Part shown: positions 1 through 7,122 of the stretch, piece after piece
Position numbering within the stretch: the stretch's first letter is position 1
Layout: each line of letters starts with the position of its first letter
Source: Bryobacterales bacterium
GTDB lineage: Bacteria > Acidobacteriota > Terriglobia > Bryobacterales > Bryobacteraceae
NCBI GenBank assembly: GCA_025353235.1
Contig: JANXQZ010000265.1
Coordinates: 1 to 9,269, forward strand
Length of the DNA stretch: 9,269 nt
Reading direction: 5' to 3'
Program-made: the position numbers and the translations under genes
Notes under the pieces: generated by a model
Told to the model about the DNA's origin: nothing
The model's input: the letters and a program-made list of their open reading frames with translations, nothing else
Database searches by the model: none

Positions 1-2108
1 GCCGCCACGTACCAGCAACCTAAGAAGTAGTGGGCGGTGGCGTCGGACGCGTTGTCCTTGAGCGCAGTCCGAAGTATGACCCACCACTCGGGGCGGCTGG
101 GAAAAACGTAAGCCGCACTCTGCTTCGCGGCTAGCGCAAAGTCGCCGCGCCCGGACGCTCCCAGCTTACTTCGGCAGTAACCGCGATAATAGGAGACCAT
201 CGGATGGTCCTGCGGGAGCACGCTGCCTGCCTCCCTTTCGAGCGGACCCGGCTCGGTATATTGTCGGCCAAGCACTTCTGCTGCGTCATCGAACATGCCC
301 ACACCCATATACGCAGCCGCCAGATCCAACACTCTCTCGGGATCGCCTGCTAACGAGCGCCAGAGACCTTCATCCGTTCCGCCCAGTTTTACTCGTTCGT
401 GGCGCAGAAACGGATCAGTCGGATCGGCTGCAAGCCAATGCGCCAAGCTCTTGTTGGCTGGGTCGGTCTGCCGCAGGCGTCGCTTGAGCGCGACCTCCAA
501 ACTGCCAGCCCCCGCCAGATCCGGCCGCAGTTGAAGCACGTGTTCCACTTCACGCAGCGCCCCCGCTTGGTCGCCTGAACGGCCCAAAAGCTTGGCCAGT
601 TCGAGTCGCGCGGGAACCCCGAACAGCCGATCCTCGCCCGCGAGATTCAACTCCGTCCGGGCCTTCCGGTCGTCGCCTGAAAACGCAAAAGCGAACCCAA
701 GGTAGAGACGGGTCTCTGGCAAGGGCGGGGCAGCCGATAGCTCCCGGATTGCGTCGTCGAATCGATTCAACGCCACCAAAACGCGTCCGGCCGATAGTCC
801 GCCTTCATAGGTTCGAGCGGCTAATAGCAGATCGCCTTGCAACTCCGCTTCAAGCGCTGGTGTGGATGAGGTTTGTGGAGCCGGTGGAGCCGCAGCGAGG
901 GCATCGTAATAATCTTCCGTGTGGGCTAGCAGGAGCTTGCCGTTGCCATCCAGCAACTCAAAATGAGCCTTGGAGACCGGCTTGGGATCGGGCATGGAGC
1001 GCGTGACGGTCTTCGCCGGATCGAGCGCTAGCTTCTCATCGAGCAGAACTTTCTCTCCTTCAAAAACCCTGATTCTTACGGCAGGCAGCTTGCGGTACAC
1101 GTTCAGAGCAAGCTTGATCTCGCCCGCGCTTCGCTGCAGATTGATGGCAGCATCGGGGTTTACGCGAGACAGTCCGCCCAAGCCTCGCAAGGGCATCCAG
1201 TATTCCGTAAACTGGCGCGTCTGACCCGGCTCTAAAAAATCCGATGTTTGCGGGTTCGCGAACAGCCCCGCTTGAATTTCCACGGCGAGGCTCCCATCGT
1301 CGGTGAGGTTCTTCGAATCTTCCGCAGTCCAAGCGGCTGCCTTCTTTCCGATAAGCGTGTTCGCATCTGCGTAATGCGCTGTGCCGCTCCCTTCGCGCTG
1401 TGAATACATGCCGACAAAGCCTTCCTGGCACCGGGAGGCAAATCCGTCGGGAGTAGTCAAATAACAGGGCATGAACACGCGCGTGTCCGCGAAGGCAGGA
1501 ACTACGGCACGATTCCACCAGCCGTAGCGGTGTCTCATCGGGGACGGGTTGCTCAAGGTAACGCGCTCTTCCAGAACGCCGGAGCCGGGCTTCAGCACGA
1601 TCTGCACCAGCCACCGCACTCCATCGTGTCGGTCTTTTACGCCGACGAAGATGGAACCGCTTCCATCGGGATTCTCGCGGGTTGAAAAATCGATGGGCGA
1701 CAACCGAAAGTTGAACTCATTACCGGCTGCCGCCCGGGCGCCCTCCTGCCCGTGATCGTGCTTCTTGATGACTGAGTTCGCGTAGAAAAGATCATGTCCA
1801 CTGACCTTGTCGATGCAGCTATAAACGCGCCCGCCTAAATCGGGCAACACCGTGCATTTTAGGTATTCGTTCTCGATTTCCAAAGTGCGCCAGGTCTGCT
1901 TCTCAAGGATGCCCGTCAAGTTCCGATGAAGCGCGTAGGGATTGATGCGCGGCTTGCCCAGCTGCAGCAGCGGAAACGACGGGGCCGGATCAGGTGCGCC
2001 TTCTCGGTATGTCGGGAGCGTGATGGTGCCCTGTGACACCCGCACTTCGGAACTCGCCGTTAGCGCGGCAACGAAGGCCAGTAACGGGCAGCTAAACCAG
2101 TACGGCAC
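1..2108 (-). CDS. Secreted DUF5107 domain protein with C-terminal TPR-like repeats (partial, runs off left edge)
   Basis: I read 702 codons on the minus strand with no stop; the C-terminus lies beyond the window. The proposed start is GTG at 2108, the first start after an in-frame TGA. It gives a signal peptide ([20 protein letters not shown]) but has no clear Shine-Dalgarno. Residues about 70-330 match the DUF5107 pattern as I know it: [20 protein letters not shown] at 77-96, then [26 protein letters not shown] and a WWN near 197-199. This domain resembles the galactose-mutarotase fold, so carbohydrate binding or processing outside the cytoplasm is plausible; no reaction can be named. From about residue 430 the protein is Ala/Leu-rich and helical with TPR-like units, for example [20 protein letters not shown] and [22 protein letters not shown]5107-TPR fusions are known and often exceed 1000 residues. 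The start overlaps the end of the upstream sugar-nucleotide gene by 17 bases, suggesting co-transcription and translational coupling. The segment after EFNF looks shorter than I would expect for the family. Confidence 0.82.
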   Translation of the reverse strand, partial: MPYWFSCPLLAFVAALTASSEVRVSQGTITLPTYREGAPDPAPSFPLLQLGKPRINPYALHRNLTGILEKQTWRTLEIENEYLKCTVLPDLGGRVYSCIDKVSGHDLFYANSVIKKHDHGQEGARAAAGNEFNFRLSPIDFSTRENPDGSGSIFVGVKDRHDGVRWLVQIVLKPGSGVLEERVTLSNPSPMRHRYGWWNRAVVPAFADTRVFMPCYLTTPDGFASRCQEGFVGMYSQREGSGTAHYADANTLIGKKAAAWTAEDSKNLTDDGSLAVEIQAGLFANPQTSDFLEPGQTRQFTEYWMPLRGLGGLSRVNPDAAINLQRSAGEIKLALNVYRKLPAVRIRVFEGEKVLLDEKLALDPAKTVTRSMPDPKPVSKAHFELLDGNGKLLLAHTEDYYDALAAAPPAPQTSSTPALEAELQGDLLLAARTYEGGLSAGRVLVALNRFDDAIRELSAAPPLPETRLYLGFAFAFSGDDRKARTELNLAGEDRLFGVPARLELAKLLGRSGDQAGALREVEHVLQLRPDLAGAGSLEVALKRRLRQTDPANKSLAHWLAADPTDPFLRHERVKLGGTDEGLWRSLAGDPERVLDLAAAYMGVGMFDDAAEVLGRQYTEPGPLEREAGSVLPQDHPMVSYYRGYCRSKLGASGRGDFALAAKQSAAYVFPSRPEWWVILRTALKDNASDATAHYFLGCWYVA

Positions 2109-3033
2109 TCACGTCCGCGAAGTAACGATGGGTCTCGCGCAGGCCTTCTTCCAGCTCAACTTTGGGCTCCCATCCAAGCAGCCGCCGAGCTTTTCCGATA
2201 TCGGGCTGACGCTTTTTCGGATCATCCTCGGGGAGAGCGTGAAACACGAAAGGCGCGTTGCTGCCAGTCAAGCGCCGGATCTCCTCCGCGAACTGCAGAA
2301 TGGTCAACTCATGCGGGTTGCCCAAATTCACCGGGTAGCGCTCATCGGACTGCATCAAGCGATACAGCCCTTCCACCATGTCCCGGACATAACAAAAACT
2401 GCGGGTCTGGCTGCCGTCGCCGAAAATCGTAATAGCCTCGCCGCGCAGAATCTGATCGAGAAAGGCCGGGACCACGCGCCCATCCTTCAGCTGCATGCGC
2501 GGCCCGTACGTATTAAAAATGCGCGCGATGTTCGTGCGTACGCCATGAACCCGGTGGTAAGCCATGGTGAGCGCTTCGGCGTAACGCTTGCTCTCGTCAT
2601 AGCAGGATCGCAAGCCCACAGGATTCACGTTGCCCCAATACGTTTCCACTTGCGGGTGGACCGCCGGATCGCCGTAAGACTCCGAAGTGGATGTCAACAG
2701 AAACCGGGCTTTATGTTCCCGCGCGATCTCGAGCATGTTGCGCGTTCCGGCCGAACCCACCTCCAACGTTTCGATCGGATGATCGAGATAATCCTTAGGG
2801 CTCGCCAGGGATGCAAAGTGCAGAACGCCGTCGATCTGGCCATCAATCTGCAAAGGCTTGCAGATATCCTGTTCCCGCAATTCGAACCGTTGATTTCTTC
2901 GCAAATGCGCAAGATTGGCGAGCGACCCAGTGATGAGATTGTCTACCCCGATCACTGTGTGTCCCTCGTCCAGAAGCCTGTCACAGAAGTGAGAGCCTAT
3001 GAATCCAGCCGCCCCCGAAATGATGTACCGCAA
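2092..3033 (-). CDS. NAD-dependent SDR-family enzyme, UDP-glucuronate decarboxylase-like (UDP-xylose synthase type)
   Basis: This is an extended short-chain dehydrogenase/reductase of 313 residues, close to the usual length. It has the N-terminal Rossmann motif GAAGFIGSH (residues 7-15), the NAD ribose-binding Asp in VIGVD (D31), the catalytic region STSESYGDP (T116, E118) and YDESK (Y145, K149). [28 protein letters not shown] and [10 protein letters not shown] follow the UDP-glucuronate decarboxylase (UXS) pattern closely, including the ...PEDDPKKR...KA..LLGWEP tail. UXS oxidises and decarboxylates UDP-glucuronate to UDP-xylose in the cytoplasm, feeding polysaccharide or glycoconjugate synthesis. 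TTG at 3033 is preferred over the in-frame TTG at 3048 because GGAGG at 3042-3046 sits 8 bases before it, and [15 protein letters not shown] is a typical family N-terminus. The gene heads a two-gene unit with the DUF5107 protein. A closely related UDP-sugar epimerase or dehydratase is the main alternative. Confidence 0.85.
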   Translation of the reverse strand: MRYIISGAAGFIGSHFCDRLLDEGHTVIGVDNLITGSLANLAHLRRNQRFELREQDICKPLQIDGQIDGVLHFASLASPKDYLDHPIETLEVGSAGTRNMLEIAREHKARFLLTSTSESYGDPAVHPQVETYWGNVNPVGLRSCYDESKRYAEALTMAYHRVHGVRTNIARIFNTYGPRMQLKDGRVVPAFLDQILRGEAITIFGDGSQTRSFCYVRDMVEGLYRLMQSDERYPVNLGNPHELTILQFAEEIRRLTGSNAPFVFHALPEDDPKKRQPDIGKARRLLGWEPKVELEEGLRETHRYFADVSAVLV

Positions 3034-3041
3034 TCCCCGTG

Positions 3042-3046
3042 CCTCC
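3042..3046 (-). promoter_or_regulatory. Shine-Dalgarno that decides the SDR gene start
   Basis: GGAGG on the minus strand lies 8 bases upstream of the TTG at 3033. That is ideal spacing. It overlaps the alternative TTG at 3048, which therefore cannot use it. The divergent gap to the Fe-S gene on the other strand is only 36 bases (63 if that gene starts at 3097), so the two promoters must overlap or lie inside the neighbouring 5' ends. I see no convincing -35/-10 pair there. Confidence 0.6.
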
Positions 3047-3069
3047 AAAACCGATCAGCCTGTCTCTTA

Positions 3070-4944
3070 ATGATACAGTCAGATTTGCCCCTCGCTATGT
3101 TGTCCCTGTCCTGGCCGGAACACATCCTTTTCATAGTCCTTTTGCTCACTTCCGCGTATCTTTTCTGGATGCGATTTGGGAAGGTGGTGCACAAAATATT
3201 AGAAGCCAAGAAGGATCCGAATTTTTCCATTCATCCCATTGCTCCCCGGGTCGGCAAATTCGTGTGGGAGGTGCTTCTTCAAGGATTGGTGATCAAGCAA
3301 AGGCCCCTGCCCGGATTGGCCCACGCGCTCGTGTTCTGGGGTTTCTGCGCTTTCGGTGTTGTAACCATCAACCATTTCGGACAAGGCGTAGGCTTGCATC
3401 TTCTCTCGCGAGACGGTTTTTTCGGGCGTATTTATTTTTGGCTGGCGGCGTTGTTCGGAGTGACGGTGGCAGTCTCGATCGCCGGCCTTGCATTCCGCCG
3501 CTTTGTCACTCGACCCAAGTGGCTTGGCAAGGTCTCTTATGAATCCGGCTTCATCGCGTTTCTGATTTTTACGCTGATGGCTACCTATCTCGCGACCTTC
3601 GTGCCCGGATGGGAAGAGAGCAGGATTCTTTGGTGGGCGCACACTCTGACGATCCTCGTCTTCATGCCGCTAATCCCCCACACGAAGCACTTGCATCTTA
3701 TCTTGAGTCCGCTGACGGTGTTCCTGGAAAGGCCCACGTTTAGCGAAATTCCTCCGCTGGTGGGAGATGAGGACTTTGGGCTTGATACGGGCAAGGATCT
3801 CACCCGGATTGTGGCCCTGCAAGCTTATTCTTGCGTAGAATGTGGCCGCTGCACGGAGCACTGTCCGGCAAATCTCACAGGCAAGCTGCTGAACCCGAAA
3901 GAGATTGCGTTGGGATTGCGGGGCTATCTGAACGAGTTCGGCGCGACAAGCGAGGAGCCGCTGATTGGCAAACACGAGTCGCTCGAAGCGGCTTTTCAAT
4001 GCACCACGTGCGGGGCGTGCGAGTTTCAATGCCCGGTTGGGATTCAACATCTGCCCATGATCATCGGCCTGCGGCGAGGAGCCGTGAATACGGGCAAGTG
4101 GGAAGATGACTACGGCACGAAGCTCTTTCTGAATTTGGAACGCGGCGGCAATGCACTCGGATTTTCTTCAAATGAGCGCGACAAGTTCGTTCAGAAGCAG
4201 GAATTCCCGATCTTCGATGGCACTCAAGAGTATTGCTTGTGGCTTGGCTGCATGGGCGCTTATGACCCGCAAGGCCGCGAGATCATCTCATCGTTCGCCA
4301 GGATCATGCGGCATTTGAATGTGACATTCGGCGTCTTGCGAAAAGAGCGCTGCACCGGGGACCCAGCCCGCCGACTGGGGAACGATCTTGCGTTTGGACA
4401 GTTGGCGGAAACAAATCTGGAAACGCTAAAGCAGAGCCAAGTGAAGAAGATCGTTTCAATTTGTCCGCACTGCGTCCGGACGATTGGAACGGATTGGAAG
4501 GAGTACGGGGAGGCTCCTCCGATCGAGCATCATAGCGAGTTCATGGCCCGGCACTTGGCCGAGTTGCCGGCTTCCACGATGGATGGCAAGAAGATTGTGT
4601 ATCACGATCCGTGCTATCTGGGGCGTTATCGCGGCGTGTATGACGAGCCGCGCTCAGTGGTGGAAAAGTTCGGAACCCTGGTGGAGGCGGAACGTTCGCG
4701 CGAGAGATCGTTCTGCTGCGGCGCGGGCGGCGGGCTTGCGTTCCTTGGCGAGGAAAAAGGGAAGCGCGTGAGCGCGGAGCGAGTGGAACAGTTGGCTGCA
4801 ACGGGAGCCGAAGTGATTGGAGCGGCTTGTCCGTTCTGTAATACGATGTTCCGCGATGCTCTGTCGAATATGCCAAGCGGGCCGAAGCTCCTGGATATCG
4901 CACAGATCGCGGCGGCTTCGTTGCCGGAAAAGACCGCTCCCTGA
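3070..4944 (+). CDS. Membrane Fe-S oxidoreductase, EtfAB:menaquinone oxidoreductase (EMO)/HdrD-like, two CCG domains
   Basis: The protein has 624 residues. The N-terminal NarI-like part has about five hydrophobic helices (near 19-36, 83-101, 121-142, 160-178, 187-212) with His 85, 102, 191, 204, 207 and 209 as candidate haem b ligands. Two [4Fe-4S] motifs follow: CVECGRCTEHCP (C255, 258, 261, 265) and CTTCGACEFQCP (C311, 314, 317, 321). Two CCG domains end the protein. The first uses CLWLGC (389, 394), CTGDPARR (428) and CPHC (465, 468). The second has C515, CCG at 549-551 and CPFC (587, 590). This architecture matches the DUF224/HdrD-like family that includes EMO, which passes electrons from electron-transfer flavoprotein, for example in acyl-CoA oxidation, to menaquinone. 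That role is inferred; no etfAB lies in the window. ATG at 3070 is chosen, but ATG at 3097 (MLSLSWPEHILF) is equally plausible; neither has a Shine-Dalgarno. The frame stays open upstream to 1942, but that part is antisense to the SDR gene. The stop lies inside a palindromic repeat that also encodes the last few residues. Confidence 0.85.
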   Translation: MIQSDLPLAMLSLSWPEHILFIVLLLTSAYLFWMRFGKVVHKILEAKKDPNFSIHPIAPRVGKFVWEVLLQGLVIKQRPLPGLAHALVFWGFCAFGVVTINHFGQGVGLHLLSRDGFFGRIYFWLAALFGVTVAVSIAGLAFRRFVTRPKWLGKVSYESGFIAFLIFTLMATYLATFVPGWEESRILWWAHTLTILVFMPLIPHTKHLHLILSPLTVFLERPTFSEIPPLVGDEDFGLDTGKDLTRIVALQAYSCVECGRCTEHCPANLTGKLLNPKEIALGLRGYLNEFGATSEEPLIGKHESLEAAFQCTTCGACEFQCPVGIQHLPMIIGLRRGAVNTGKWEDDYGTKLFLNLERGGNALGFSSNERDKFVQKQEFPIFDGTQEYCLWLGCMGAYDPQGREIISSFARIMRHLNVTFGVLRKERCTGDPARRLGNDLAFGQLAETNLETLKQSQVKKIVSICPHCVRTIGTDWKEYGEAPPIEHHSEFMARHLAELPASTMDGKKIVYHDPCYLGRYRGVYDEPRSVVEKFGTLVEAERSRERSFCCGAGGGLAFLGEEKGKRVSAERVEQLAATGAEVIGAACPFCNTMFRDALSNMPSGPKLLDIAQIAAASLPEKTAP

Positions 4945-4986
4945 CGGTCACGGCTCAGTAACCGAGCCGTGACCGTCAGGGAGCGG
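4934..4986. repeat. Perfect 23-bp inverted repeat between convergent genes (REP-like element / bidirectional terminator)
   Basis: The left arm 4934-4956 (CCGCTCCCTGACGGTCACGG plus CTC) and right arm 4964-4986 are exact reverse complements around a 7-base loop, AGTAACC (4957-4963). The left arm contains the TGA stop (4942-4944) of the Fe-S gene. The right arm ends 4 bases before the stop of the convergent amidohydrolase gene. The stem would form in transcripts from either side, so it could end or protect both mRNAs. There is no U-tract, so it is not a classical intrinsic terminator. A perfect stem this long suggests a dispersed palindromic element rather than chance. I believe similar GC-rich palindromes are frequent in Solibacter-type genomes, but this is from memory. 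Only one copy lies in this window. Confidence 0.85.
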
Positions 4987-4990
4987 AGCT

Positions 4991-6073
4991 TCATTCAGGA
5001 AACATTGAGGCATCAATGCCTGGGATGATGTGCAGGGCGTTCTTGTAATATAGCTTCTTCAACACGTCATCCGGCAATTCCAGGCCGTACATCTGCCAGA
5101 ACGCGTGATATTTTCGGTAGTAATCGAAATACTCATCGCCCGTTTCTAAAACGCGGAAGTAGGTCGGATACTCATCCACGTTCCAGGTATCTTTCCCGAA
5201 CATCACCCTGTCCTGATACTGAATCAAAAACTGCCGGGCGAATTTAGGCTGACGTCCCAGGTCATAAAGAACCGCGCCGATCTCGGTATACATGTTCGGC
5301 AGACGATCCATCAAGTGGCCCAGTTCTGCGAGATTGGAGCCGTACCAGCCTAGGTGCGCGTTGATAAACTTCGTATTCGGATGTTTCGCAAAAAGGTTGT
5401 GCTGCTCGGTCATGAGTACTTCCCAACTCGGATACTTCTCCGGGGGACGGGCCCGTCCGGCATGGGTCTTGAGCTCCAGCCAGCGTTCATTATTCTTATC
5501 GATTGGCTGGAAGAACGACCACGGTTCGGCCGTGTGTATCAGCACAGGAATTTTCAGACGTCCGCAGGTCTCGAAGAGTTGATCGAAGCGCGGGTCATCC
5601 ACATGCACGCGCTGCCCTTTGGAGTCTTTCAAATCCATTCCAAAATTTTTGAAAATCTTGAGACCTTGGGCTCCGCTGCGCACATCCTGCTCGAGCTGGG
5701 CCGCCGCCCGCTTGGGATATTCGGGATCGTCCAAGCCGGTGAAATCGATGTTCGCGAAGACGATAAAGCGATCCTTATAGTTGCCCTTCAAATTCTGAAC
5801 GCCCTTCGCGAGCTTGTCGCCATAACCGCCGCTGAGGTTCACCATCACGCGCAAATTGATCCGGTCCATATCGCGAACAAGCTGGTCCAGCTTGTCTTTC
5901 GACATGGTCGAATTCTGGTGATTGTGAACATCGATGAACGGATACTTCGCGCGAGCAACAGGGTGCTGCGGGACCACCAGAGTCGATTTCGGAGAGTACT
6001 CTTCGATCGACATAGTTTGCGCTTGAGCGGCGAGATGCAGTGCCGCCAGGAGCACGAAAATGAATTTTAGCAA
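4991..6073 (-). CDS. Exported metal-dependent amidohydrolase (Amidohydro_2, ACMSD-like family)
   Basis: The protein has 360 residues and belongs to the amidohydrolase superfamily branch with ACMSD and resorcylate/salicylate-type decarboxylases. It starts with a signal peptide (MLKFIFVLLAALHLAAQAQ, likely cut after AQA at residue 18). The metal-binding residues of the TIM barrel are visible: FIDVHNH (H50, H52), VLIHTAEP (H180), INAHLGW (H240) and FGKDTW (D295). GLKIFKNFG (137-145) supplies conserved lysines. The family hydrolyses or decarboxylates small cyclic and aromatic acids; the substrate here is unknown. The clear signal peptide places it in the periplasm, unlike well-known cytoplasmic members. 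The start is TTG at 6073, chosen because it gives a complete signal peptide; the nearby upstream sequence has no good Shine-Dalgarno. It follows the secreted-module gene by 29 bases and may share its transcript. It converges on the Fe-S gene across the inverted repeat. Confidence 0.85.
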   Translation of the reverse strand: MLKFIFVLLAALHLAAQAQTMSIEEYSPKSTLVVPQHPVARAKYPFIDVHNHQNSTMSKDKLDQLVRDMDRINLRVMVNLSGGYGDKLAKGVQNLKGNYKDRFIVFANIDFTGLDDPEYPKRAAAQLEQDVRSGAQGLKIFKNFGMDLKDSKGQRVHVDDPRFDQLFETCGRLKIPVLIHTAEPWSFFQPIDKNNERWLELKTHAGRARPPEKYPSWEVLMTEQHNLFAKHPNTKFINAHLGWYGSNLAELGHLMDRLPNMYTEIGAVLYDLGRQPKFARQFLIQYQDRVMFGKDTWNVDEYPTYFRVLETGDEYFDYYRKYHAFWQMYGLELPDDVLKKLYYKNALHIIPGIDASMFPE

Positions 6074-6080
6074 TAGAATG

Positions 6081-6098
6081 GTCCGTTTCGAAGCGGAC
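6081..6098. other. Small hairpin in the 29-base gap before the amidohydrolase gene
   Basis: GTCCGTTTCGAAGCGGAC can fold with a 5-bp GTCCG/CGGAC core. A G-U pair extends it on the plus strand; on the minus strand, the sense of the flanking genes, that position is a C-A mismatch. It lies between the stop of the secreted protein (6103) and the TTG start at 6073, with GGGAG at 6098-6102 just before it. No T-tract follows. It might weaken read-through or ribosome access, but chance is a fair explanation. Confidence 0.3.
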
Positions 6099-6102
6099 TC
6101 CC

Positions 6103-6999
6103 CTAGTTCAAGCTGAACCGAGCGAGCGGAAGAAACACCGACTGGGTCCCATCTGAGTTAGCTGTCACAATTGAGAGGCCAGTAACCCCCCTGGCAAGCG
6201 GGCCATCGGTGAGGATCTGTAGGGTCCCCTCGGAGTTAGCTGAACAAGGAAACCGGTCCTGGAGTTGGAAAATCTGTTGGGTATTGCCAGCAAGCTGCCT
6301 CACATCGCGGCACAACTCTTGGCCATCGGCGCTCAACAAAATTCCGGTCACTGCCTCGGCAAACGGTGTGTCATTCACCAGAACAATTCGGGTGTTCTGG
6401 CTAATCGATTCAGCAAACGATAGAAATGTCTGCTGATCAAACCGGTTCAGCATGGGAAAGGTGATCACAGTGTTGAGATTATTGCCATCCGAGCGAAAAA
6501 TCAATGTTGTCGCGATAAAAGCGTTGGCAGGCATCGACGTAATTTCTGCATAAGCGGTGGCGGAAGCCCCTGATGCCCACATCAGAACGCTTCCTCTTCC
6601 TAGTGCCGGAACAGTGCCCTGCACGCCGGTGAAGAGACCGGACTGGGTTTGACCATCGTCAGTAAGGGGGAGGGAAACGGGTTGGCCGTTTGCACTGAAG
6701 AAATTGATAGCTACGCTAGCGGGTTGATTCGTGACGTTGGTTACCAAGATTAGAGTATCTGAAAATATTCCGCCACCGTTGCCATTGGAAATGTAGGGAA
6801 CTACCTGGTCTCCTGTGAATAGTTCGATGCCTTTCACGCGTGTTCCAGCCATGCTTCTGGGCAAGCTGCGGTGGGAACTCGCAGGATCGGAGACGCCTTG
6901 CAAGGGGTTAGAATGGGCTGCCCGCCTCCGAAGCTGCTGGCCCCATCCAGAATCCAAAGCGCAAAGTACGGCGAAAATCAAGACCAAAGCCCGAGTCAT
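6103..6999 (-). CDS. Secreted hypothetical protein with two tandem beta-rich modules
   Basis: The protein has 298 residues and I do not recognise a named family. Residues 1-20 form a signal peptide (MTRALVLIFAVLCALDSGWG), then a low-complexity Ser/Arg linker to about residue 55. The rest appears to be two copies of a beta-sandwich-like module. Module 1 (about 82-165) has TLILVTNVTNQPASVAINFF then SANGQP and GSVLMWASG. Module 2 (about 203-280) has TRIVLVNDTPFAEAVTGILL then SADGQE and GTLQILTDG. The mature protein has two cysteines, C229 and C252, both in module 2, which could pair as a disulphide outside the cytoplasm. No catalytic motif is visible; a binding or surface role is a guess. The ATG start is well supported by AAGGAG nine bases upstream. 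The gene is 29 bases from the amidohydrolase downstream and 123 bases from plsC upstream, so it probably has its own promoter. Confidence 0.8.
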   Translation of the reverse strand: MTRALVLIFAVLCALDSGWGQQLRRRAAHSNPLQGVSDPASSHRSLPRSMAGTRVKGIELFTGDQVVPYISNGNGGGIFSDTLILVTNVTNQPASVAINFFSANGQPVSLPLTDDGQTQSGLFTGVQGTVPALGRGSVLMWASGASATAYAEITSMPANAFIATTLIFRSDGNNLNTVITFPMLNRFDQQTFLSFAESISQNTRIVLVNDTPFAEAVTGILLSADGQELCRDVRQLAGNTQQIFQLQDRFPCSANSEGTLQILTDGPLARGVTGLSIVTANSDGTQSVFLPLARFSLN

Positions 7000-7008
7000 A
7001 GCTGTGTT

Positions 7009-7014
7009 CTCCTT
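7009..7014 (-). promoter_or_regulatory. Strong Shine-Dalgarno for the secreted modular protein
   Basis: AAGGAG on the minus strand stands nine bases before the ATG at 6999. It is the clearest ribosome binding site in the window. The 123-base gap 7000-7122 is AT-richer than its surroundings, and I see no convincing promoter or terminator in it. Confidence 0.75.
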
Positions 7015-7122
7015 ATTTTTAGTTTGTGTTTCTCGCTGCGTTAGCTTAGTAGGTTATCACTTTCCTCGCACGACTGAGATACCCGAGCAGCCTTTCCAGC
7101 TTCAAGTCACGATTTATCTTAA

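Noticed and set aside
1060..1614. Minus-strand open frame of 184 codons overlapping the DUF5107 gene
   Set aside because: It lies in another frame of the same strand as the long DUF5107/TPR reading, is Arg/Cys-rich, and shows no protein family features.
1942..3069. 376 open codons in frame upstream of the Fe-S gene, which would give a 1000-residue fusion protein
   Set aside because: This stretch is antisense to the SDR gene, which has every family motif. Its translation is Arg/His-rich without domain or membrane pattern, and the Fe-S family begins with its first membrane helix near 3070-3097.
5354..6070. 238-codon plus-strand open frame antisense to the amidohydrolase
   Set aside because: The opposing frame has signal peptide and all metal ligands; this one is a GC-driven shadow without recognisable motifs.
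7076..7105. Possible minus-strand promoter TTGAAG - 18 bases - TATCTC upstream of the secreted-module gene
   Set aside because: The matches to -35 and -10 consensus are only partial and sigma-factor preferences of this organism are unknown; it is not distinguishable from chance.
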